Source: Sphaerolaimus hirsutus
Taxonomy: Eukaryota > Nematoda > Chromadorea > Monhysterida > Sphaerolaimidae
Length of the DNA: 64,000 nt
Assembly (NCBI GenBank): GCA_964036195.1
Contig: OZ038454.1
Span: forward strand, 24,538,315 to 24,602,314
Reading direction: 5' to 3'
A model generated the notes under the pieces. It worked only from the letters and a program-made list of their open reading frames with translations, made no database searches and had not been told where the DNA came from. Position 1 is the first letter of the stretch, and every line of letters begins with the position of its first letter. The position numbers and the translations under genes are program-made. This document shows, in pieces, positions 12,201 to 20,600 of the stretch.

Positions 12201-13550
12201 TCGATTTTTTCAGATTTTTTGATATCTATATTCGACTTTTTTTCTAATTATTTGATATCGATATTCGACATTCGATAAATATTAAAGAATAATCAACATT
12301 TGGAATTCGATATCTGATACGATAAATTCTTTGAACTCCAGTTGTGTACCTGATTTTTAAAAGGAACCCCTGCATTGTGCAGTCGCTTTTGTAGTCAGGC
12401 AATGAAGCTAGCACTAAAAAACGGCATCGATGCGATTTTCACTGCATCTCCATTGGGCCATCGGCCATCACTTTCCACAAACCATCCAAACTTCACAATA
12501 TTCCGCTCACCCCAACCCCCAACCCCAACCCCCAACCCCCAAACCCAACCCCCAACCCCCAACCCCCCCTCAGTGTTCACCGACCGCACCATGCTGCGGA
12601 TGCCCGCCGAGACTATCAAAACCCTGTCCATCGAACGATTGAACGCGGTCCCGGCGCAGTCGTACAAACTGATCAGAGTGGCCACTTGGGAGGAAGTGGG
12701 GGTGGAGAGATTCGGGGAGTTAGATCAGAATATTAGGAACCATGTACCCGTGCATACCAGGGAGCAGGTTGGTGTAGTTTTTTTAAAAAATTTGAAAAAT
12801 GTTTTTGTTTTTTTAATTTTGAAGTTTGTGAAATTAACAGAAGTTTCTTTCAGGTGTCCTACATGGCTGATGATCCCGGCTTGTTTACTGGTGAAGGTGG
12901 TGATTCGGGTGAGTTTTTGTCTCTGCGTTGACATGAAATTGATACCCAGTAGTTGTGAGTTAGCAGACATTTGGGCAGTTCCAGACCCTGTAAAAGACCC
13001 TGTAAAATGTCATGTGTCATGTAAAAGACTCTGTAAAGCGTCATGTGTATCCAAATCTTGTTCTATGGTAGCCGAATTTTATGTTTTTGTATCCAAATTA
13101 TATGTCCAAATGGAAGACAAGATTTGGATATTACACGATAAAATTTGAATACACATGACACCTTCCAGGGTCTTACACGACACATGAACTTTTACAGGGT
13201 AAATTCCACATGGGCAATAGGGCATTACATTCTCTGCTGTGCACAACCATACAGAACAGTTTTCCCATCAAATTCATTCAGTCACCCAACTGAAATTCAC
13301 ACCAACCCCCCCCCCCCCCCCCGTAGCTGGCCCTGATGGAGGTCCAGATGAAGGTGAATTCCCAGAAGGTGAATACCCAGAAGGTGAATACCCAGAAGGT
13401 GAATACCCTGAACTAGGACCCGATGGGTTTCCTTTATACCCTGGAGAGGGTGATCTGGGTAATGGTCTGGGCCCCCCTGAAGGGGAAGTTGAGCAACTGG
13501 TTGGTTTACTTGTACAGTATGGAGATGTGGGATTTGTCAAACTTGAGTGA
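144..13550 (+). CDS. Large helical-repeat surface protein, mesothelin/stereocilin-like, multi-exon (5' end probably outside window)
   Basis: Exons read from the sequence: 144-212, 877-1038, 1271-about 1390, 3075-3168, 4183-4356, 4642-4770, 4887-5099, 5511-5680, 6251-6420, 6999-7107, 7477-7631, 8267-8403, 8824-8970, 9380-9483, 9746-9895, 10078-10287, 10641-10875, 11362-11400, 11854-12058, 12574-12767, 12854-12908, 13327-13550. From 3075 onward every junction keeps phase, and most are GT-AG. The product is made of imperfect repeats of the type LSPEAMSGLSPRTVQSIP, two short helices per unit, which resemble the solenoid repeats of mesothelin, stereocilin and otoancorin. A furin-type RRRKR site lies in the exon at 8267, as in the mesothelin precursor. 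No start codon or signal peptide is visible, so upstream exons are likely missing. The 1271 exon does not join 3075 in phase, so one exon or boundary there is wrong. The family name is inference; the exon chain is well supported. Confidence 0.75.
263..430. mobile_element. ACCGTATT poly-G/C hairpin MITE
   Basis: ACCGTATTTTACTGAATAAG on the left, CTTATTCGAGGACATACTGT on the right. Confidence 0.6.
877..1390 (+). CDS. Gly/Ser-rich and first repeat exons, interrupted by a MITE-A intron
   Basis: Exon 877-1038 encodes 54 residues rich in Gly, Ser and Glu with four cysteines (CLCASEESASGEF and on). Exon 1271-1390 encodes LADVDMITSIMEGMHVSTVT, which begins the helical part. Between them lies 1039-1270, a MITE-A with CTG on both sides. 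Precise removal gives GCG CTG GCC GAC, in frame. A GT-AG alternative that uses AAG at 1259-1261 as acceptor also stays in frame, so this site alone does not prove non-canonical splicing. The 3' end near 1390 (TGC/GTTTTT) is weak. Confidence 0.6.
1039..1270. mobile_element. MITE-A in the helical-repeat gene (intron)
   Basis: Long imperfect inverted repeat made of TGTAAAATGTCATG-like units. CTG flanks both ends (1036-1038 and 1268-1270). The outer termini (GTGACACTTTCAG) are diverged from the family consensus GTGCCAGTCCCAG. Confidence 0.6.
3075..7107 (+). CDS. Repeat exons 4-10 of the helical-repeat gene
   Basis: Seven exons (3075-3168, 4183-4356, 4642-4770, 4887-5099, 5511-5680, 6251-6420, 6999-7107) with canonical GT-AG junctions and matching phases. 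Repeat units include NWDLVMKGMTPEGMAALTPS, WESATPQLIGGMSPATFGEV and LLPWNDILASASPEAMSGLS. Exons 4887 and 5511 hold a proline-rich, less repetitive stretch (LPSLPPIRPPTIADVPPL) that separates two repeat blocks. Some acceptors lie directly against MITE poly-C or poly-G sequence, for example at 5511 and 6251. Confidence 0.75.
3237..3682. mobile_element. Fold-back MITE (GGGCGTAAAATTG family) in an intron
   Basis: Inverted repeat with termini ATGCTGCGATTACAGCTCGG and CGAGCTGTAATCGCAGCAT, and arms of about 180 bp repeating GGCGTAAAATTGA. Confidence 0.8.
3955..4111. mobile_element. Short TTCGAAAA-family MITE in an intron
   Basis: TAACGATGGCAAACGAAAATTC to AGTTTGCCATCGTTA. The 8-bp duplication is no longer exact. 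It lies about 70 bp upstream of the exon at 4183. Confidence 0.7.
6074..6680. mobile_element. Two ACCGTATT-type MITEs around an exon
   Basis: 6074-6218 is a poly-G type ending GAAATACGGT, only 33 bp before the exon at 6251. 6493-6680 is a variant with AATAGAACGGC repeats ending GAAGAAATACGG. Confidence 0.65.
6742..6950. mobile_element. Palindromic MITE, GATACGCACATCTGCCCG family
   Basis: TGATACGCACATCTGCCCG and its complement at the ends, with a TTCACTTGACACTTTTT core, centred near 6830. A second copy lies at 61349-61562 in opposite orientation. Confidence 0.8.
7131..7285. mobile_element. Diverged MITE-A within an intron
   Basis: Inverted arms of GCCCTGTAAAATGTCAAATG type centred near 7190. 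The termini are degraded, and the element lies inside a GT-AG intron rather than forming it. Confidence 0.5.
7477..8970 (+). CDS. Repeat exons 11-13 with a furin-type cleavage site
   Basis: Exons 7477-7631, 8267-8403 and 8824-8970. The second opens with GASRRRKRQAGAGTK: the dibasic RRRKR fits the furin consensus R-x-K/R-R. Mesothelin and related proteins are cut by furin between an N-terminal part and a GPI-anchored part, so a similar two-piece maturation is plausible here, although no GPI signal is visible. The flanking repeats (VLRSLTVEHMQVLSPEVYQG, DAFRDLSPEGLGALPPDLWQ) continue unchanged on both sides. Confidence 0.75.
7763..8023. mobile_element. ACCGTATT poly-C MITE in an intron
   Basis: ACCGTATTTCCTCGAAATAC on the left and TTTGAGGAAATACGGT on the right, with runs of C. 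Confidence 0.75.
8605..8775. repeat. GGGATCGGGA-rich repeat
   Basis: Many GGGATCGGGATTGGG units, ending CGGGATCCCGTTTGGACCCT. Likely a MITE arm in the intron before the 8824 exon. Confidence 0.6.
9026..9210. mobile_element. ACCGTATT-type MITE (AATTATTC variant)
   Basis: Starts AACGTATTTGCTTGAATAAT and ends TTCTAGAAAATACGGTA, with GGGGGAATTATTC units inside. Confidence 0.6.
9380..10287 (+). CDS. Repeat exons 14-16 with a MITE-A intron ending in TG
   Basis: Exons 9380-9483, 9746-9895 and 10078-10287. The reading around the MITE is SYETMTSLSQDTW, then YAITADQSKNIQWRKFFPKM. Both halves continue the repeat pattern and join only if 9896-10077 is removed exactly at the duplicated CCTG. The CAG acceptors inside the element put the downstream exon in the wrong frame when paired with this donor. 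One weak alternative donor (GTTTAT near 9877) would keep frame but delete the conserved LSQDTW part. Confidence 0.7.
9896..10077. mobile_element. MITE-A in the helical-repeat gene (intron ending TG)
   Basis: 182 bp, almost a perfect hairpin: GTGACAGTCCCA on the left, TGGGACTGCTCCCTG on the right, and arms of TGTAAAATGTCAAATG type. The CCTG just before the element is repeated at its end. Confidence 0.75.
10641..12767 (+). CDS. Repeat exons 17-20 of the helical-repeat gene
   Basis: Exons 10641-10875 (78 codons, including LLPIDRLVDLGEDFARAVGR and a hydrophobic AVMFVIIGAI stretch), 11362-11400, 11854-12058 and 12574-12767. The 11362 exon has a strong donor at 11396 (AA/GTATGT) but keeps frame only with the weaker one at 11400 (TAT/GTTTCA), so a small exon may be missing. 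Exon 11854 ends at a perfect GTGAGT donor at 12059. The 12574 acceptor follows a long run of CCCCAACC repeats that may serve as polypyrimidine tract. Confidence 0.7.
12110..12345. mobile_element. GATATCGATATTCGA-rich MITE
   Basis: Starts AGGGTTCTAACCATATGAC and contains many TCGATATC units. A related copy at 19425-19520 ends ATATCATTTGAACCCT. Confidence 0.6.
12854..13550 (+). CDS. C-terminal exons with acidic PEGEY repeats
   Basis: Exon 12854-12908 (VSYMADDPGLFTGEGGDSG) and exon 13327-13550, which begins AGPDGGPDEGEFPEGEYPEG and carries a 15-bp in-frame tandem repeat coding PEGEY. A TGA at 13548-13550 closes the frame. However, CTTGA/GTGAGT at 13545 is a perfect donor, so translation may instead continue in an unseen exon. 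No GPI signal or transmembrane segment is visible before the stop, which favours a missing last exon if the protein is membrane-anchored. Confidence 0.65.
12975..13215. mobile_element. MITE-A related element in intron 12909-13326
   Basis: Left part GGGCAGTTCCAGACCCTG, right part GGGTCTTACACGACACATG, with inner GTATCCAAATCTTG units like those in the 18.8 kb copy. Confidence 0.5.
13352..13408 (+). repeat. 15-bp coding minisatellite (PEGEY)
   Basis: CCAGAAGGTGAATAC and close variants repeated four times in frame in the last exon of the helical-repeat gene. Confidence 0.85.
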
Positions 13551-14095
13551 GTTATTGCTATACAATTTTGTGCTTGTTAGACATAGATAATACTTATGTT
13601 CAAAAGTAGACATCCATTGGATAGATTCATAATAATAGTTAAATATGGTGTTATCCAATACAATTTTCGCAGTAAAGTTGAACTAGGGCACATTGCTTTG
13701 ATGCCATGAATTTGATCCGGCGCATATTATAGGTGGACTTTCATAGCCACAACTTGTATAGCAAAAAGCCACTCGAGTTTAATTTTGATACTTGTCATAT
13801 CGAAAAAAATGCATTTTCTAAACTTCGCAGCCGGGCGGCGGAACCAAAGTCACATTTCGCTGTTTGTCCCCAACAGGATGCCGAATAGTACCCACTGCGT
13901 AATTTTATTGGGGAGCCCCTGTATGTTTGTTGTATGAACTTTTATCGACAGTACTGTTGTTAATGAAAGCACTTTTTCGAAAAAATGTTTTTAGTGCAAA
14001 ATGGTAAGTGATAAGATGCCTATCTATTCCATGTGCATACTGAAATTCAGTGATTTCATTTCCGAATTTCACAGCATTGTCACAAGTTTTTACCT

Positions 14096-14250
14096 CCCCA
14101 ATGACGCCGGACATAGTATTTCGCCAGGTGTCATCCCCAGTTTTTGTGGCAATAACGAATGGTAATTCGAGTGAATACAACACATTTTGCGCGTACTTTA
14201 TGCTATGGGCACAAAACGTTATGTGAATGTCTTTAGCTGCAAAAAAATAA
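14096..14250 (-). CDS. Possible exon shared by both duplicated blocks
   Basis: The minus strand reads AQNVLYSLELPFVIATKTGD then DTWRNTMSGVIGE, followed by a GTAAAA donor. The block at 57.38-57.53 kb keeps IGDGTWRNSMSGFIGE and the same donor, but the upstream part is changed there. The matching protein continues past the donor (VKTCDNAVKFGNEITEF against VKTFDNAVKLKNEIIEF), so the conservation may instead reflect plain sequence similarity. No family is recognised. Confidence 0.3.
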
Positions 14251-14284
14251 ACTTTTTTCTGGCTGCTATCGTAGTGCTCTGCAC

Positions 14285-15209
14285 TAGTGATGGAATGGCG
14301 CCATGGCGCTGGCGCCATTTGAGGGCGCCAAAGGGCGCCGCGCCATGGCGCCATTGGCGCTTGGCGCCCTTTTTCTGTGGCGCCCTTGGCGCCTGGCGCC
14401 CACTTTCTGAAAGGCGCCATGGCGCCCTTGGCGCTTGGCGCCCTTTCTCCGTGGCGCCCTTGGCGCCTGGCGCCCTGCCCTAAAAGGGCGCCAAAATTGC
14501 GCCAGCATGGTTTCAAGGTGAGTGCTGCGTGAATGAATAAAAAAGAAAAAACGGGTCTGTGAATGATAAAATTCACTGGAAAATAGACAAAGTGGTGTGA
14601 ATGGATGTATATGTTTCATCCAATTTTTATCAGATGCGTGTAACGGATCAGAAGCTAAGCATGTAGACCGGTGAACTTGCAAACTCGTAAATCAACGGAT
14701 TGAAATTATCGGAATTCCGTTGTCGTCCGCTTCAAGAAAACATATATTGGAAAATCTAAACGTATGTGCATTCATTGTTTTGTCGAATGAGAATTTTCAA
14801 AGTGTTTGAATTGAATATCACGTGTGAGTACGGTTTTTGCACAAAAGTTTGTTGCTCATTTTTGCTGATTACATCCTGGAGAACATGAATAAAGAAGTGA
14901 ATGTGTGCACTACAGTGCTGGAGAAGCATTTTTAGCACACGCAGGGTATTCTACTCGCTTTTTTATTCTGGCGCCATTGGCGCCTGGGGCCCTTCTTTTC
15001 AATTGGCGCCATGGCGCCCTTGGCGCTTGGCGCCCTCTTTCCGTGGTGCCCTTGGCGCCTGGCGCCCACTTTCCGAATGGCGCCATGGCGCCCTTGGCGC
15101 TTGGCGCCCTTTTTCTGTGGCGCCCTTGGCGCTTGGCGCCCAGTTTCCGAATGGCGCCATGGCGCCATTGGCGCCTGGCGCCCTTTTTTCTGGCGCTTTT
15201 CCATCACTA
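14285..15209. mobile_element. hAT-like MITE with GGCGCC-rich arms (complete)
   Basis: TIR TAGTGATGGAA, 925 bp, flanked by an exact 8-bp duplication CTCTGCAC (14277-14284 and 15210-15217). Both arms are arrays of GGCGCC/GCGCCATGGCGC palindromes. Eight-bp duplications and T/C-A-x-x-G ends are typical of hAT transposons. Confidence 0.85.
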
Positions 15210-15355
15210 CTCTGCACCCCTGAAAACCTGTGATAATGATGGCAAGAAATTCAATGCATACCAGTGTTAGGAAAAACGCAAACGATTATTAGAAACGATG
15301 CTATGCAATCATGAGGCGAGTACAGGTACTTTTTCGAAAATCGATAAATGTATTT

Positions 15356-15813
15356 ACCGTATTTCCTCGAAATACCCCCCGGGGGGTGATTGTTTCATAG
15401 TGGTCCCGAGAGGGGGGGGGGGGTTAAACGAGGGGGGGGGGGTATTTCGAGGGGGGGGGTTATTATTTCACAAGAAAAATTTTCAAATCCCAGTACGAAA
15501 TTGTCATCTGAAACGTACGCAGACGTCAAAAAATACAGCAAAAACCGCCATTTATAAGGTTATATAGACTAATTAGTATGTAGACGGTATAAACACTGTT
15601 CTAACGTGATTACGACATTGTTTTAACGTGTGTTCTGCACTAGGCAGAACACAAACTGCAGTATTTGTCATGTACGTTCTCTTTACACTCAATCTGGGGG
15701 GGGGGGGTATTTCGAGGGGGGGGGTGATTGTTTCATAGTGGTCCCGAGAGGGGGGGGGTCAAACGAGGGGGGGGGGGGTATTTCGAGGGGGGGGTATTTC
15801 GAGGGAATACGGT
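15356..15813. mobile_element. ACCGTATT poly-G MITE
   Basis: Full hairpin with both TIRs and many G runs of 7-12. The interior carries the conserved TTTTAACGTGTGTTCTGCA segment seen in other long copies. Confidence 0.75.
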
Positions 15814-16254
15814 ACATATCGTGAGAGTAGACACAAATATGTTTTAACAACTATGGATAGACAGAACAGACATTTTTAAAAGTATCCAACATCACAGAAG
15901 ACAACCGTGACAATCAAATGCTAAATAATAATTAAGTCATAAATAATAATAAGTAATAATACCCCATAAAAATATTCTTGCAATATTATGTATGTATTTA
16001 CTTCATGATCAGCGATCATTTGCCACCATTGCTTATAACAAACACGTAATGAGTCTTTACAGTGAAATGCACATTTTTTACATACCTGTGGTGCCTTACG
16101 TTGCGAAAATGAATTGTGAAACCTCTTGGTTGCACCCGCGGATTGAAAACGTAGTATTCTGAATAATAGTGCTATTCATGTCACAATTACAGAAATACGC
16201 ATACAAATGGGTACTGGCACAAATAAAGTATTGTACCCATGATTCCATGAGTAT

Positions 16255-17660
16255 TTACTCAGTACGAAGTTTTACGCGTATTTCAGGGTAAACGTAAATA
16301 CCCGCTATAACTCCGCTGATGGACTTCTTTCGCCGGTTATCATCACACTCCAACATCGCACTTTTAATTTCTCTGGTCAGTCTAGCCATGAATCGATTCC
16401 ACACTCTGGTTAAATGTTCAATGTCAGCACTATGATCCATCTCCGAGGCACCGATAATCAGGTTTGTAAGTGCCGCCCTCATAGCTATCCAAAATGCATT
16501 GTTAAGGTTGATTTCTAGATTTCGATGTACTCGGGCTATATGATCCGCTGAGAACTTTGTTGGGGTTGTCCCATTGCTGTTTTTTCTGAATGTGGGAAAA
16601 TTTAGTGTGTTTTAATGTAAAATAAGTGCGGACTTTTGATGGTACCGTATTACCTCGAAATACCCCCATGGGTTTATTATTTCGCCAGCAAAATTAAAGG
16701 GGGGTTTATTCGAGGGGGGCTCAGTCGAGGAGGGTGGATTTTTTCGTCGGAAATTTTCGTAAGGATCGTAGTAATTGTAGGGATTACGAAAACAGGTAAT
16801 AAATGTGTCCAAACAGAGTATGTTTGAACAAAAAAACGTAGATAGCTAGCTACACAAACTAGTCTATGTGTAGCTGCAATGCAAATTAGCAGTAATAAAT
16901 ACATCATTTTACATTGCGTACATGATGTACATCATTCCGGAGGGGGGTATTTCGAGGGGGTATTATTTCCCCAACCCATTTTATAGGGGGGGGTTAATTT
17001 GAGGGGGGTTAATTCAAGGGGAGATAATTCGAGGTAATACGGTATTTTGCGAGTGGGGTAGAGAACCCGGCACCAGCGCCAGGCGCTTTTGAACCAGAAA
17101 CAATTGAAAATTAGCGCCAAGCGTCAGAACTAAGAACTGCCATGGCGCATTTCATAGCGCATCAAGAAAATGGTGCCCACGTAACTATCTAGTTGTATAG
17201 TTCGTAAACTTTTGTTTTTGAACCAAAGTCAATCAAATATTTTTAACTTATCACTCACTCCGTGATAAGCTCGTGATCTACTCCCGCTGTCAAATGAACT
17301 CTGTGTTCCAGAAATTCGCCAATCATCACAGCTTCACGCGTAAATTTCGTTGATGCTGCGGCTTCATCGATCGTGGATATGTCGAAATGTTTGCACAATG
17401 ACTGAAACAAAACTTGATAAGAGAGTGTATTTCTGAGAAATTTTGCCCCAGTCATCACTCATTTAAATCACAAATTTTCATGCATGTTTGAGTACTCGGG
17501 TAAAAGCGAGTACGTGTACTTTTCAGAGAAAACGTAAATGTATTTCAACAACTATGATCCTTACCGGTTTTGTATGTATCGCTGCACGGAGTACAGCTGC
17601 GCCAATGTCCTCCAACGAGTACTGATTTCTGGCGCGCTCCCAGGAACGCAGCATTAATTT
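16255..17660 (-). CDS. Globin domain exons of paralogue A
   Basis: Exons 17660-17565, 17401-17259 and 16585-16255 with canonical GT-AG introns between them. The domain starts KLMLRSWERARNQYSLEDIG with the helix-A Trp442. It continues with Phe473 in CKHFDIST at the CD1 position, then KFTREAVMIGEFLEHRV as helix E, where Glu490 occupies the usual distal-His position. ARVHRNLEI carries His535 as the likely proximal (F8) ligand, followed by helix G (NAFWIAMRAALTNLI) and helix H (LTRVWNRFMARLTREI). The intron before the first globin exon (17661-18589) is MITE-B, GG-AG. The assignment rests on fold landmarks shared by both paralogues. Confidence 0.8.
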
Positions 17661-20600
17661 CTGGGTGATATTCAATAAGCCGATCTAGTTTTTCGGGCAG
17701 CCCGACAGCCACATCAAATCGGGCAGCGTATAATTACAGATAAACTCAAGTGACTTATTGGTCTATACATAAATATGTAAATAAATATACATAAATAAAT
17801 CGGGCATGGTTTAATTACAGTTAAACTCGAGTGACTTATTGGTCTATACATAAATATGTAAATAAATATACCGTATTTCCTCGAAATACCCCCCCCCTCG
17901 AAATACCCCCCCTCAAAATGGACACTATGAACTTATAAACCCCCCCCCCTCGAAATACCCCCCCCCCAAATTTAGTGTATAGAGAACGTAAATGACAAAG
18001 GCTGCGGTTTGTCATCCCGACAATGCAGAACACACGTTAAAAACGATGACTCTGTTATGTGAGAACAGTGTTTGTACGTCTACACACTTATAAATGTCTT
18101 TAGAGTCTTATAAATGGCGATTTTTGTTGCATTTTTCGACGTCTGCGTACGTTTCAGACGACATTTTAGTACTGGGATTTCAAAAAATTTCTGGCGAAAT
18201 AATAACCCCCCCCCCCTCGAAATACCCCCCCCCTCGTTTAACCCCCCCTCAAAATTCTCACTCTGAAACAATAAACCCCCCGGGGGTATTTCGAGGAAAT
18301 ACGGTACATAAATATTGAGACAATTACTTATCAGGAATGAAGTAGTCCATAAAAAACGCACGTTGACAGGTGATACGCGCCGCATAAAATGCCCAACGAA
18401 AAGCTGGAAAAATAAAGCAGTTTTTTTTCACCTAAAAATTAATTTCGCAATGAAATGGGATCTGTCCACCGTTTAGACATAAGTATTTGTATCTAAATGG
18501 TCAAAAATACCATCCAAAAAGCCACTTTCACATTTTCCCAATAAATCGGGCTGCCCGCCAAAACATGTCGGGCTAATTAAATCTCGTCCCTGGTCGGCAG
18601 GGTCGTGAACGTTGGGCGTGAGCGAGCACCTGGGCGTGAGCGTGGACACGCCCGAAAACGACACGTTGACGTTGATGCAGCTGGCGCTGGGTCTGAGCTG
18701 CATCTGCGTGTCGTGCGCGGACGACTGCCTTCTGCTGCGCAACATGTACGGAAAGGCCGCCGCGCTCGCGCACCGCGTTTTCCTGAGGGCAGTCCCAGAC
18801 CCTGTAAAAGACCCAGTAACATGTTATGTGCTATGTAAAAGACCCTGTAAAATGCCATGTGTCATGTAAAAGACCCTGCAAAGTGTCACGTGTATCCAAA
18901 TCTTACGTTTGGACATAAGACTTGGATACAAAAACATAAGATTTGGATACCATAAAATAATATTCGGATACCAAAGAATAAGATTTGGATACACATGGCA
19001 CATTACAGGGTTTTTTACATGACACATGACATTTTACAGGGTCTTTTACAGGGTCTGGGACTGGCACCTGCTGTACACGGGTGAGCCCGCGGTTGTAGCT
19101 TCGCTATTTCGGCCCGACCCGCGCCACCTGCGCGGAAATTTGCGTGAGTAGGCAAAAATATATATTTTACGTGACGTGTGCGTCAAATTCCAACGCTCAA
19201 TGTGCTATAGGTTTATAATTGAGATAAATTTTGATAAATGCGGGCAAAATGTGGATTTACCCAAAAAATGCGATATTAGCGTATACACAATACTTTGGGC
19301 CAATTCGTTTATCTATGACTTTTAATGTGAACCAGAATCGCCAACATTTTCGATCGCAATTGGAAATCATGGCAAAATCAAGCAAGATTTACTAGGGAAA
19401 TCAAAACAGGCGACACACGCCGGCCTACCATATCGTATCGATATCGAGTATCGAGTTTCAGAAAAAAATATCGAATATCGAATGTCGATATCGAAAAGTG
19501 ATATCATTTGAACCCTAACATCAACCCATTTGAAAAACCATATCGACATACACTCAAGTGCCTCACCTGAAATACACGACACAATTAGTGGCGCTGTGCA
19601 GCACCACTCCAAAATTGGCTATATGCACGAGCGACGCGAACCAAAGTTGACCCGCGACCAATTGCCGCCGCCGGTCTGCCGCTTCAATCAAGTTGAGCAC
19701 AGCTGGCAGCGAGTAGCACAGCACGAACTTGGTGCACAGGGTCAACGTGATGCCGCTGGCCACGGTTTCATCGCGCCGCGCCCGCATCTCCTGATTGAAA
19801 AATGTAAATATGATCTGAGGTGGGAATCGAATTCACCCACCTGGAATTGTCTTTCCAGTGCACTAATTACTGTGCTATAATACCCAGATCACGTGAGTAG
19901 AACTCAAACTCGACTCGACTCGATTATTTACTTGTGACTCAAGGGTAAAAATGGGTGTCAAAAAACTTGACTCAACCCGACCAGAAAAATATGGCCATAC
20001 CCGAGACGATGCTTTTGCTCGACTCGACTAAAACTTTGGCAGATTTCGAGTTGGGGTGACACATTCAATCATGAAAACCGTCAACGCACATTGTTGGCGG
20101 GGGGCACGAGGCCGCGGTGCAGCGGGTCGCCGCGGTCGCCGTGCGCGGTGAGCTGCTTGCGGTCGGCCCAGCTGCGCCGCACCAGCACCGCCATCCGCCC
20201 CGTCATCGCCGCGATCAGAACCGGCGCGCATGTTTAATTAGCCCGAGTTTTCGGGTTGCCCGATTTGTTGATGTATTGTCTGCTGGTTCAGTGATATTTT
20301 CCCCGTACGATCAGAGCGAAGAATCAAAATAATCTTATCTTAATGTTTTTGTTTTCATCGCATTACATTGTTGCTATTTACTAGCGCCGATTTGATGCAT
20401 AATTTTTTTACATTAATTTTATTTAACTGACTCGTTCCCATTATTTAAACATTTTGTGAAAGACAGGCGGTCCGTTCAGTCCGGTGTACTGATGGATTGG
20501 GTACGGGGTGTAAATAAATGTCATAATCAGGGTTGGCAAAATCTCAGAAAAAAATAAAATAAAAATAAAATGCAAAATTTAAGAATAAGATAAAATAAAA

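Larger units (their letters stand above)
13600..19150. repeat. Segmental duplication, block A
   Basis: Shares, in the same order and orientation with 56.8-63.6 kb: AAAGTCACAT...GCTGTTTGT (13.84 against 57.17 kb), GAAACCTGTGATAATGA (15.23 against 58.41 kb), CCGTGACAAT...AATAATTAAGTCAT (15.9 against 58.57 kb), GTGGTGCCTTA (16.09 against 58.74 kb), then the globin and tail exons. MITE content differs between the blocks. Confidence 0.75.

Noticed and set aside
12375-13148. 257-codon plus-strand ORF
   Set aside because: It reads through exon 12574-12767 but also through the intron on both sides, including a MITE-A-like repeat; splice sites define a shorter exon in the same frame.
14187-15270. Several long ORFs rich in Trp-Arg-Pro or Ala-Lys-Gly (also at 27.6-28.6 and 32.2-33.2 kb)
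   Set aside because: They are translations of GGCGCC palindromes in all frames of the hAT-like MITEs, with no conserved protein.
17490-17560. Extra globin-region exon
   Set aside because: It matches GTAAACGTA-type MITE sequence and has no splice-compatible frame.
18605-19145. Plus-strand reading with protein-like segments (LALGLSCICV, LFRPDPRHL), also present near 63.3 kb
   Set aside because: It looked like a separate plus-strand gene. The minus strand joins the receptor and globin exons in exact phase with AG acceptors at both sites, so the plus reading is an antisense shadow of GC-rich exons.
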